A stretch of 27,245 bases of DNA. It comes from Chelatococcus sp. Lineage in GTDB: Bacteria > Pseudomonadota > Alphaproteobacteria > Rhizobiales > Beijerinckiaceae. Of this stretch, positions 16,608 to 24,505 are shown in pieces. The stretch spans positions 1 to 27,245 of the forward strand of contig QFQY01000061.1 of the NCBI GenBank assembly GCA_003248805.1, written 5' to 3'. A program made the translations under genes and the position numbers. Numbering within the stretch: position 1 is the stretch's first letter; each line of letters begins with the position of its first letter. The notes beneath the pieces were generated by a model, which was given only the letters and a program-made list of their open reading frames with translations, searched no databases and was not told the DNA's origin.

Positions 16608-17014
16608 GAGTTGCCGTCCTGCTCGCCTGTGCCGCCATGCTGGCGGGCTGTTCCGTCGACATGGGCGGTTTCTCCTTCATGTCCGAGACCCGCGATGGGC
16701 AGACGAAGATGACGACGGCCAGCGCGACCGGCCGCGTCTCGACGCGCGAGGCCATGCTGACGCCCGAGGGCGTCTGCGAAGCCGGCGTGTCGCTGGATCC
16801 CTCGACGCGGCCTCTGCCGAAGGAGATCGCCGAGGGCATCACCGAATGCGAGCTCCTGCGCCTCAAGGGCACGCCGCCGACCGACGTGCTGATCGGCGAG
16901 AGCGGCAAGGGGCAGCGCGAGGTGCAGGTTCTCTATGCCGAGCCCGGCGGCCGCGAGCTCTATCTCTTCACCGACAACCGGCTGACGCGGATCGTCCGGC
17001 CGGGGCAGGGCTGA
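16604..17014 (+). CDS. Lipoprotein of unknown function, coupled to holC
   Basis: I do not recognise this 136-residue protein by name. It begins with a short signal peptide ending in a lipobox LAGC (13-16), so Cys16 is probably lipidated and the protein anchored in the envelope. Asp is not at +2 (Ser17 is), which favours sorting to the outer membrane if E. coli rules apply. Two further cysteines (58 and 82) could form a disulfide. The C-terminal half (about 80-131: a CELLRLKGTPPTDVL stretch, then GQREVQVLYAEP, then LYLFTDNRLTRI) vaguely recalls the BamE/SmpA fold, but this is only an impression. GTG at 16604 is chosen because it overlaps the holC stop (GTGA), has GGGAGAAG just upstream, and gives a proper signal peptide. 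Confidence 0.82.
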   Translation: MRVAVLLACAAMLAGCSVDMGGFSFMSETRDGQTKMTTASATGRVSTREAMLTPEGVCEAGVSLDPSTRPLPKEIAEGITECELLRLKGTPPTDVLIGESGKGQREVQVLYAEPGGRELYLFTDNRLTRIVRPGQG

Positions 17015-17060
17015 GCCTCACCCCTTCCGCATGGCGGCGCGCTGGGGTACTGCCGCGTCC

Positions 17061-18230
17061 ATGACCGCCAAGCCCATGACCGCCCAGCCCAAGACCACGC
17101 CCCTCGCGTCCGATCGCTTCGCCTTTCACCTGCTCGCGCGGGACGGCGCCGCGCGAACCGGCGAGATCCGCATGCCGCGCGGCACGATCCGCACACCCGC
17201 CTTCATGCCGGTCGGCACCGCCGCGACGGTGAAGGGCATGTATCCCGAGCAGGTCAGGGCGCTCGGCGCCGACGTCGTGCTCGGCAACACCTATCACCTG
17301 ATGCTGCGCCCCGGTGCCGAGCGCGTCGCGCGTCTTGGCGGCCTGCACCGCTTCATGAACTGGCCGCATCCGATTCTCACCGACTCGGGCGGCTTCCAGG
17401 TGATGTCGCTCTCGCAGCTCCGGAAGCTGACGGAGGAGGGCGTGACCTTCCAGTCTCACATCGACGGCTCGAAGCACATGCTCAGTCCCGAGCGCTCGGT
17501 CGAGATCCAGAACCTGCTCGGCTCGGACATCGTGATGCAGCTCGACGAATGCGTCTCGCTGCCCTGCGAGGACAAGGTGGCCGAGAAGGCGATGCGGCTG
17601 TCGCTGCGCTGGGCCGAGCGCTGCAAGGCCGCCTTCGGCAATCCCGAGGGCAGGGCGCTCTTCGGCATCGTGCAGGGCGGGGCGGTTCCGCGCTTGCGGG
17701 TCGAGAGCGCGCGCGAGCTCGTCGCCATGGACCTGAAGGGCTACGCCATCGGCGGGCTGGCGGTCGGCGAGCCGCAGGATGTGATGCTGGCGATGATCGA
17801 GACGGTCGAGCCGCATCTGCCGCAGGAGAAGCCGCGCTATCTGATGGGCGTCGGCACGCCCGACGACATCGTCCAGGCGGTCGCGCGCGGCATCGACATG
17901 TTCGACTGCGTCATGCCGACCCGTGCCGGCCGCCACGGCCAGATCTTCACCCGCTTCGGGCGGATGAACCTGAAGAACGCCAAGCATGCCGAGGACCCGC
18001 GCCCGATCGACGAGGCCTCCTCCTGCCCCGCCGCGAAGGACTGGTCGCGCGCCTATCTCCATCACCTCGTCAAAGCCGAGGAGATGCTCGGCAAGATGCT
18101 GCTGACCTGGGTCAATCTCGCCTATTACCAGGACCTGATGGCCGGCCTGCGCGCTGCGATCGCAGCCGGTCGTCTCGATGATTTCATCGCCGAGACGAAG
18201 GAAGGCTGGGCGCGCGGGGAGCCGGCGTGA
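17061..18230 (+). CDS. tgt: tRNA-guanine transglycosylase, zinc ligands mostly lost
   Basis: Tgt exchanges guanine-34 of GUN-anticodon tRNAs for preQ1 on the way to queuosine. The 389-residue reading has the general-base motif TDSGGFQ (Asp108), HIDGSKHMLSPE, GIVQGG, GGLAVGE and the nucleophile in FDCVMPTR (Asp282). The zinc region differs from the E. coli enzyme. Aligning on SRAYLHHL, the E. coli ligands Cys302, Cys304, Cys307 and His333 fall on Ser320, Cys322, Ala325 and Val351 here (DEASSCPAAKDW and LLTWVNLAYYQ). The active site is intact, so it is probably functional. Start choice is uncertain between ATG 17031, 17061 and 17076. No queA lies beside it, but queF is 4.5 kb away. Confidence 0.93.
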   Translation: MTAKPMTAQPKTTPLASDRFAFHLLARDGAARTGEIRMPRGTIRTPAFMPVGTAATVKGMYPEQVRALGADVVLGNTYHLMLRPGAERVARLGGLHRFMNWPHPILTDSGGFQVMSLSQLRKLTEEGVTFQSHIDGSKHMLSPERSVEIQNLLGSDIVMQLDECVSLPCEDKVAEKAMRLSLRWAERCKAAFGNPEGRALFGIVQGGAVPRLRVESARELVAMDLKGYAIGGLAVGEPQDVMLAMIETVEPHLPQEKPRYLMGVGTPDDIVQAVARGIDMFDCVMPTRAGRHGQIFTRFGRMNLKNAKHAEDPRPIDEASSCPAAKDWSRAYLHHLVKAEEMLGKMLLTWVNLAYYQDLMAGLRAAIAAGRLDDFIAETKEGWARGEPA

Positions 18231-19030
18231 GCGATCCAGGGCTCGCCCTGCTGCTGGTCAAGATGACCGCGGCAGCCGCCATCGTCGTGAGCTGCTCGCT
18301 CGTCGCCGAGCGATCGGGCCCGCTGCTGGCGGCGTTGATCGCCACGCTGCCGATCTCGGCAGGGCCGGTGCTCGCCTTCCTCGCCCTCGATCACGACCCC
18401 GTCTTCGTCTCTCAGGCCGCTCTCGGCAGCATGGGGGCCAATCTCGCCACCTCCGGCATGGTGCTCGTCTATGTGCTGACGGCGCAGGCCCACGGTCCGG
18501 CCCGATCCCTGTTGGCGTCGCTGGCGGTCTGGTTCGCGATCGCGACGGCGTTGCGGATCGTCGAGCCGCCCGCATGGTCGATCGTGGGGGCGACCGTCGC
18601 CGCCTATGGCGCGCTCTGCGTCGTCTTGCGCCCGTATCTCGACGCCCGCCCCGCCGCCCCGCCGGAGCGGGTCTGGTACGCGATCCCGATCCGCGCCGGT
18701 GCCGTCGCGCTGCTCGCCGGGCTCGTCACGACCCTGAGCGAGCTCGTCGGATCGGGCTGGTCCGGCACGCTTGCGGCCCTGCCGGTCGTCTTCTCCAGCC
18801 TCATCGCCATGCTGCAGCCGCGGATGGGTGGGCCGGCGGTCGCGGCCATCGTCGCCAACAGCACGCTCGGCCTGATGGGCTTCGGCCTGGCTCTCGCCAC
18901 CGTGCATTACGGCGCGCCGGTGCTAGGTTCCTGGACCGCTCTGCTCTTCGGGCTGCTCGTCAGCCTCGCCTGGAACGTCGTCCTGCTCGGCCTCAGCCTG
19001 CGGCGGGCTTCGGCCGGCGCCACGAGGTGA
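18227..19030 (+). CDS. Integral membrane protein with two repeated halves
   Basis: I do not recognise a specific function. The 267-residue protein is almost entirely hydrophobic, with about eight predicted membrane segments. Its two halves look like a duplication: residues 10-90 (VKMTAAAAIVVS onwards, then IATLPISAGPVLAFL) align with 154-232 (IRAGAVALLAGL onwards, then LAALPVVFSSLIAML). Each unit resembles in outline the small GlpM/DUF3147 type membrane proteins, which is an inference by eye. GTG at 18227 overlaps the tgt stop (GTGA), so it is translationally coupled to tgt. The 3' end overlaps the convergent EamA gene by 38 bases. Confidence 0.85.
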   Translation: MSDPGLALLLVKMTAAAAIVVSCSLVAERSGPLLAALIATLPISAGPVLAFLALDHDPVFVSQAALGSMGANLATSGMVLVYVLTAQAHGPARSLLASLAVWFAIATALRIVEPPAWSIVGATVAAYGALCVVLRPYLDARPAAPPERVWYAIPIRAGAVALLAGLVTTLSELVGSGWSGTLAALPVVFSSLIAMLQPRMGGPAVAAIVANSTLGLMGFGLALATVHYGAPVLGSWTALLFGLLVSLAWNVVLLGLSLRRASAGATR

Positions 19031-19919
19031 CGAACAGCCCGCCGACGATGAGCGCGATGCCGAGCCATTGCAGCGGCGCGGGCACCTCGCCGAGCATCGG
19101 GATCGCCAGCAGGGTACCCGTCACCGGAATCAGCGGCGGAAAGCGGCCGACGATCGCCTGCCCGAGCACATGCGCCGCCAGGCCCCACATCCACAGGCCG
19201 AGGATGACGTTCAGCACCCCCTGATAGAACGCATGCAGGAGAAGGACGTACCAGGGCGCGATGTCGAACCCGCGGAAGAAGAAGAGCGCGTAGACCGGCA
19301 GATAGGCGAGGGAGAAGACCGAGACGATGGCGCTCGCCCGCAGCCCGTCGATGTTCCAGCGCTGGATGGCCAGCGGATAGCCGCCCCAGAGCAGGCCGGC
19401 GCAGAAGAACAGCAGGTCGCCTCCGAGGGTCCCGTGGCCGCCGGACGCGCTCCCCGCCGCCGCCAGGCAGGCGAGCCCGCCGAGCATGCAGACGATGCCG
19501 ATGACCAGCGAGCGCGTCAGGACGGCGCCGAACATGACGACGCTGCCGATGATCCCGATGATGGTGACGGTGCCGGGCGTGATCGTGGCGCCATGCGCCG
19601 CCGGTGCGAGCGTGAGCCCCGTCAGCATGAGCATGCTCAGCGGAAAGCCGCTCGACACGGCGAGAAAGCTGGCGCGCATCCAGCCGACCCGCTCGATCAG
19701 CCGGTCCCGGAAGAACAGCGGCAGCAGGATCAGCCCCGCGGTGCCGAAGCGCAGCGCCATGATGTCGTGGACCGTCAGCCCGTTCAGCACCGCGTAGCGG
19801 CTGACCACGAAATTCGAGCCGAAGATCAGCACGCTGGCGATCATGCAGGCGAAGGCCAGACTGCGCCGTCGCCGCACGGTGCGATCGTCAGCCTGATGGT
19901 CCGGCGGCGTCTGGGGCAT
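18993..19919 (-). CDS. EamA/DMT family permease
   Basis: Members of the drug/metabolite transporter superfamily export amino acids, metabolites or drugs; the substrate cannot be told. The 308-residue product has about ten transmembrane helices in two EamA halves. The first begins FACMIASVLIFGSNFVVSRYAV and the second GTLGGDLLFFCAGLLWGGYPLAIQRW. The C-terminus reads IPMLGEVPAPLQWLGIALIV, a typical EamA ending. ATG at 19919 gives a charged N-terminus before the first helix and an immediately preceding AGGGG. The frame is also open further upstream, but that part is antisense to the next gene. The 3' end overlaps the convergent neighbour by 38 bases. Confidence 0.9.
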   Translation of the reverse strand: MPQTPPDHQADDRTVRRRRSLAFACMIASVLIFGSNFVVSRYAVLNGLTVHDIMALRFGTAGLILLPLFFRDRLIERVGWMRASFLAVSSGFPLSMLMLTGLTLAPAAHGATITPGTVTIIGIIGSVVMFGAVLTRSLVIGIVCMLGGLACLAAAGSASGGHGTLGGDLLFFCAGLLWGGYPLAIQRWNIDGLRASAIVSVFSLAYLPVYALFFFRGFDIAPWYVLLLHAFYQGVLNVILGLWMWGLAAHVLGQAIVGRFPPLIPVTGTLLAIPMLGEVPAPLQWLGIALIVGGLFVTSWRRPKPAAG

Positions 19920-20097
19920 CCCCTGCGAATAAGGCCAAGCGCGCGCATCGGATATGCCCGGTCGCGCATGGCGCCCCGCACCGGGCGCCGGTCGACACGT
20001 CGCGAAACGACTTTCCACAAAGGCGCCGGGTTTCGGCCTCATCGTCGGACGGATCGGCAGGCTCCATGTCCTCGTGATGGAAACATGGGATCGAAGC

Positions 20098-20739
20098 ATG
20101 TCGGATCGGGAGCCGAATTCGTTCAGCCGCAACCGGGTCTTGCCATGGGCGCTCGGGCTTGCCGTGCTGGCCGGCGTGGCCGCGGTCGGAGTTCTCAAGC
20201 TCCTGCCGCCGCAGCACGCCGTGTCGGGCGGTGTTCTGCCGCTGCCGAGCGTCGCCATCGAGGAACTTGGTGCCGCAGGCAAGATCGCGATGCGCCATCT
20301 CGGCGAAGGGGCGCAGGCCGAGGACGAGCGCGCGGGCCTGTTGGTACCCGCCGCGCTGATCATGCCGATGTCGGTCGATTGGGAAGGCGGCATCCCCGCC
20401 ACGCCGCAGGCGATGCGCATCGCCAGGGCGGAGGCCCGGGGAGACGCCGCGATGCCGGGCTCGAAGCGGCTGGCCGTGGCAGAGGCTGGCCGGCCGGCGG
20501 CGCTGCCGCCGTCACGCCCGGCCGATCTGGCGCCGGCCGCGCCGCTGCAGCTGGCGCAGCAGGCCGCGCAGCCTTTGCCGGCGCAGAAGCCCCCGGCGAG
20601 CACGGGCTTCCGCATCGGCGAGGTCGTCTCCGCGCCGGCGGGACGACTTGTCGGAATGGTCGCCGGAGCGGCGGGAGCGGTCGGTGCCGCCGGCTCCTGG
20701 ACGGTGGCGCAGGCCGCTGGCCTGGTGCCGCGCTGGTGA
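20098..20739 (+). CDS. Unrecognised single-pass membrane protein
   Basis: I do not recognise this 213-residue product. It has a short N-terminus (MSDREPNSFSRNR), one clear transmembrane helix at about 14-36, a variable alanine/proline-rich middle (100-170) and a C-terminal Gly/Ala-rich hydrophobic segment (about 176-210) that could contact the membrane. ATG at 20098 puts the helix at the normal distance; an upstream in-frame ATG at 20077 would add seven residues and has no better ribosome site. Its stop codon TGA directly abuts the convergent enolase stop with no intervening base. It might be a periplasmic protein anchored by its N-terminus. Coding status rests on length, the helix and the start context. 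Confidence 0.7.
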   Translation: MSDREPNSFSRNRVLPWALGLAVLAGVAAVGVLKLLPPQHAVSGGVLPLPSVAIEELGAAGKIAMRHLGEGAQAEDERAGLLVPAALIMPMSVDWEGGIPATPQAMRIARAEARGDAAMPGSKRLAVAEAGRPAALPPSRPADLAPAAPLQLAQQAAQPLPAQKPPASTGFRIGEVVSAPAGRLVGMVAGAAGAVGAAGSWTVAQAAGLVPRW

Positions 20740-22023
<1,284 letters not shown>

Positions 22024-22072
22024 GGGAGGGGGCTCCGTGCGGGCGGGAAGTCGTCAGCGCGCTTCTAGCCAA

Positions 22073-22093
22073 GGCTTTCCCGGTCGGGAAGCC
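22073..22093. other. Hairpin in the eno upstream region
   Basis: GGCTTTCCC-GGTC-GGGAAGCC forms an 8-bp stem with one bulged T and a 4-base loop. It lies 50-70 bases upstream of eno on the minus strand and 75 bases before the possible small ORF on the plus strand. Whether it belongs to either leader is unknown. Confidence 0.35.
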
Positions 22094-22123
22094 TGAAACT
22101 GCGTTGCGGCCCCCGACTTGCTG

Positions 22124-22166
22124 CCTGTCCCGACAGCGAAGGCTCGCTGTCTCAAAGGGAAACAGG
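22124..22166 (+). promoter_or_regulatory. Long hairpin covering the Shine-Dalgarno of a small ORF
   Basis: An inner perfect 8-bp stem GACAGCGA / TCGCTGTC (22132-22139 with 22144-22151, loop AGGC) is extended by CCC 22129-22131 with GGG 22157-22159, and CCTGT 22124-22128 with ACAGG 22162-22166. That gives 16 pairs, with bulges of 5 and 2 bases on the 3' side. The GGG is the core of the AAAGGGA ribosome site (22154-22160), which is followed by ATG at 22168. Such a fold could limit access to this site. Confidence 0.45.
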
Positions 22167-22167
22167 C

Positions 22168-22293
22168 ATGGTTCAAAGCTCTTCACTCCGGCGTCGCCCG
22201 TCCCTCGGTTCCGTTCTGGTTTGGTGCGCCGTCACCGTGCTCTGGTGGCTCGGCCTGTGCGTCGCGGCGGGGCGCATCGTCTGGCTCTGGTAG
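22168..22293 (+). CDS. Possible 41-residue membrane peptide
   Basis: ATG at 22168 is preceded by AAAGGGA with 7-base spacing, a strong Shine-Dalgarno, and opens a 41-residue frame ending at TAG. The product has a basic N-terminus (SSSLRRRPSLGS) and one tryptophan-rich hydrophobic helix (about 14-34, VLVWCAVTVLWWLGLCVAAG). It resembles small single-pass membrane proteins, but I know no homologue. It runs antisense to the C-terminal tail of the neighbouring minus-strand membrane protein (111 bases shared). Because the opposite strand of a hydrophilic stretch often reads hydrophobic, the coding claim rests mainly on the ribosome site. Confidence 0.4.
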   Translation: MVQSSSLRRRPSLGSVLVWCAVTVLWWLGLCVAAGRIVWLW

Positions 22294-22521
22294 GGCGTCG
22301 GCGTCGTCGAGGCCGAGATAGCTGCCCAGCAGGTAGCCGCCCTGCAGGGCGAAGAGGTAGCCGATCAGGACGAACAGGCTGAAGAAGCCGAGTTCGCCTC
22401 GCAGCCCCCACAACGTCAGCATCGTCGACGTCGTGGCCAGGCTTGCAATCAGAATGGCGGCCGGCCTGTAGGACAGGCCGATGAAAATGCCGAATAGAAA
22501 AAGTACCAAAGCGATTAGCAT
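22183..22521 (-). CDS. Small three-TM membrane protein, unknown function
   Basis: I recognise no specific family, but small proteins of this layout are common in Hyphomicrobiales. The 112-residue product has three hydrophobic segments at about 2-17 (LIALVLFLFGIFIGL), 20-38 and 45-70 (FFSLFVLIGYLFALQGGYLLG), and then a hydrophilic, acidic tail (71-112). ATG at 22521 follows an A-rich stretch without a clear ribosome site. A reasonable promoter (22560-22589) lies about 40 bases upstream, which supports the reading. The 3' 111 bases overlap a possible plus-strand small ORF exactly in the part coding for the tail. Confidence 0.65.
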   Translation of the reverse strand: MLIALVLFLFGIFIGLSYRPAAILIASLATTSTMLTLWGLRGELGFFSLFVLIGYLFALQGGYLLGSYLGLDDADALPEPDDAPRRDAQAEPPEHGDGAPNQNGTEGRATPE

Positions 22522-22559
22522 CTATTTTATTCAAATTTTCGGCGCCGGACGATGCGTTA

Positions 22560-22589
22560 ATATTAGGAAGATCGCTGGTGGATAGGCAA
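22560..22589 (-). promoter_or_regulatory. Candidate promoter for the small membrane protein
   Basis: On the minus strand TTGCCT (22589-22584) and TAATAT (22565-22560) are separated by 18 bases. Each box matches four of six consensus bases, and the surroundings are AT-rich for this genome. The start codon at 22521 is about 39 bases downstream of the -10 box. Confidence 0.45.
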
Positions 22590-22616
22590 ATCAATCTGCC
22601 GCACATCCATAGGGTA

Positions 22617-22626
22617 ATCTTAAGAT
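22617..22626. promoter_or_regulatory. Perfect 10-base palindrome upstream of queF
   Basis: ATCTTAAGAT is a perfect palindrome lying between the divergent promoter region of the small membrane protein and queF. It might be an operator for a dimeric regulator; no second copy was noticed. Short AT-rich palindromes can occur by chance. Confidence 0.25.
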
Positions 22627-22744
22627 CGACGTCTTCCGACGTTCGGGGCTGCCGCGCGCCCGGCGCAAAATCGCCATCCCTGTCGCGGTTCGCGGTCCGG
22701 CCCGCGATGGTCTAGAAGGCTGCGAAAAGCTTCAGGAGCCTTCC

Positions 22745-23200
22745 ATGTCGATCGATGCAACCGAGCTGCAACTGGGCCGCCCTTCGGCGCTGCCGGCCTC
22801 GCCCGACGAGGCGCGCCTCGACCGCGTGCCCAACCCCCATGCGGGCACGAACTATCTCGCCCGCTTCACCTGTCCCGAGTTCACCTCGATCTGCCCCGTC
22901 ACGGGACAGCCCGATTTCGGCATCCTGGTGATCGACTATCTGCCCGGCCAGTGGCTGGTCGAGTCGAAGTCGCTCAAGCTCTATCTCGGCGCGTTCCGCA
23001 ACCACGGCGCCTTCCACGAGGATTGCACCGTCGGCATCGGCAAGAAACTCGTCGACCTGCTGGCGCCGGAATGGTTCCGGATCGGCGGCTACTGGTATCC
23101 GCGCGGCGGCATCCCGATCGACGTGTTCTGGCAGACGGGCGAGCCGCCGAAGGGGCTCTGGCTGCCCGACCAGGGCGTCGCGCCCTATCGCGGCCGCTGA
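22745..23200 (+). CDS. queF: NADPH-dependent preQ0 reductase
   Basis: QueF reduces the nitrile of 7-cyano-7-deazaguanine (preQ0) to the aminomethyl group of preQ1, the base that Tgt inserts into tRNA. The 151-residue product is the short, single-domain type. It has Cys50 in TSICPVTGQPDF (thioimide-forming), Asp57, the NADPH-binding ESKSLKLYL (73-81) and His91-Glu92. The Cys-to-Asp distance of 7 and Cys-to-Glu distance of 42 equal those in the Bacillus subtilis enzyme (55, 62, 97). ATG at 22745 follows AGGAG. With tgt in the same window, the organism can make at least the late queuosine steps. Confidence 0.97.
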   Translation: MSIDATELQLGRPSALPASPDEARLDRVPNPHAGTNYLARFTCPEFTSICPVTGQPDFGILVIDYLPGQWLVESKSLKLYLGAFRNHGAFHEDCTVGIGKKLVDLLAPEWFRIGGYWYPRGGIPIDVFWQTGEPPKGLWLPDQGVAPYRGR

Positions 23201-23292
23201 TCGGCCCCGCGAAGCGGCCGGTAGCACCGCGACGTTCAGCCGCGAAAGCCGTTGTGACGACGTGCCACCGCGACGGTCGCTGCATCGTCGTC

Positions 23293-23310
23293 GCGCCGCT
23301 CGGACGGCGC
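23293..23310. terminator. Hairpin between convergent queF and MFS gene
   Basis: GCGCCG-CTCGGA-CGGCGC is a 6-bp perfect stem ending 7 bases before the end of the MFS gene in the 117-base convergent gap. No T-run follows on either strand. It is a plausible but weak bidirectional terminator. Confidence 0.35.
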
Positions 23311-23317
23311 CACGACC

Positions 23318-24505
23318 TTATCGCGTCAGCGAGAGGATGCGCGGCGCGGCGAAGCCGAGCAGCACGAGGCCCGCTGAGAACAGCAGCAGCGCGCCCGCGC
23401 TGCCGAAGGCATGTTGCGCCGCGCCCATTCCGAGGGGGCCGAGCGCATGGCCAAGGAAGAAGAAGCAGGCGAACAGCGCCACGGCCGAGCCGCGCGCCTC
23501 CGGCGCGAGCTCCGTCGCCTGCACCTGCAATGTGCCATGCATCAGGAAGAAGCCGAAACCCGACATCGTGAAAAGCCCGAAAGCCGTCCACCAGGGCAGA
23601 GGCAGGGCGAAGAGTGCGTAGCTCGCTGCGATGGTGACGGCGCCGGCGGGCACCATCCGCACGGGCCCGAGCGCCCGCACCAGCACAGGCGTCAGCAGCC
23701 CGTAGATCAGGCCGCCGAGCCCCAGCGAGCCAATCACGAGGCCGGCCTCGGCGGGGCCCACGCTGGAGCGCTCCTGCAGGATCGCCGCGGTGTAGGGCGG
23801 CACGCCGAAGATCAGCGCGCCCTCGATCGTCATCAACGGATAGAGCAGCTTGCTTTTGGGGTTGGCGAAGACTTTGCGATAGGCGGCGACGGCGCTCGCG
23901 AGCCTCAGCGGCGCCCGGGCGGCGTTTCGGCGGGGCGCCAGCCCGAAATGGACGAGCAACCCGGCGCCCGCCGCGATGGCCGCAGCGATCCCGAGGACCG
24001 CGCGCCAGCCGATATGGGTCGCGACGATTCCGGAGAAGGCAGCCCCCGCCATCTGGCCGACGATCATGATCACCAGGAAGCGGCCGAGCATCACCTGCCG
24101 TTCCGACATCGGCGCGCGGTCGCCGATTGCGGCCATGGCGGCCGGGATCACGCCGCCCGCCATGACGCCGGAGGCCGCTCGCAGCAGGACCAGCATGGGA
24201 AAGCTGTCGGCGAACATGGCGAGGCCGGAAAGGAGGCAGAGCCCGGCCAGGCAGATCGAGATGCTGCGCAGCTTGCCGATCGTGTCGGCGACGGGCCCGA
24301 GGAACGGCTGCCCCAGCGCGTAGGCGAAGGCGAAAGCGGTCGCCATCGCCGCGATCTGGGGGACCGAACGGTCGAACTCGCTCGCCAGGGTCGGCACGAG
24401 CGGGTCGACGAGGCGCATGGTGAAGGTGGAGGCGAAGCCGCAGAGGCCGAGAATGGAGACGAGGCGGCGCATGGCCGCCGCGTCCGCGCGCGCTTTTTCA
24501 GACAT
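23318..24505 (-). CDS. MFS transporter
   Basis: This 395-residue product is a 12-helix major facilitator. MFS motif A is visible as GPVADTIGKLR between helices 2 and 3, along with ASGVMAGGVIPAAMAAIGDRAP in the helix 4 region. A cytoplasmic loop (about LAPRRNAARAPLR) separates the halves. The shape suggests a drug or sugar efflux permease (related to YnfM or Bcr types), but the substrate is unknown. ATG at 24505 overlaps the kdsA stop by 8 bases (ATGTCTGA), so it is probably translated together with kdsA. A longer in-frame start at 24565 would lie inside kdsA and is unnecessary. Confidence 0.92.
   Translation of the reverse strand: MSEKARADAAAMRRLVSILGLCGFASTFTMRLVDPLVPTLASEFDRSVPQIAAMATAFAFAYALGQPFLGPVADTIGKLRSISICLAGLCLLSGLAMFADSFPMLVLLRAASGVMAGGVIPAAMAAIGDRAPMSERQVMLGRFLVIMIVGQMAGAAFSGIVATHIGWRAVLGIAAAIAAGAGLLVHFGLAPRRNAARAPLRLASAVAAYRKVFANPKSKLLYPLMTIEGALIFGVPPYTAAILQERSSVGPAEAGLVIGSLGLGGLIYGLLTPVLVRALGPVRMVPAGAVTIAASYALFALPLPWWTAFGLFTMSGFGFFLMHGTLQVQATELAPEARGSAVALFACFFFLGHALGPLGMGAAQHAFGSAGALLLFSAGLVLLGFAAPRILSLTR

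Noticed and set aside
22104..22382. 92-codon plus-strand frame across the same region as the small ORF
   Set aside because: Arginine-rich shadow with no ribosome site; the 41-residue frame beginning at 22168 has the proper site instead.
22627..22744. preQ1 riboswitch before queF
   Set aside because: I looked for the short H-type pseudoknot pattern with an A-rich tail and saw none; the leader is GC-rich with only a normal AGGAG site.
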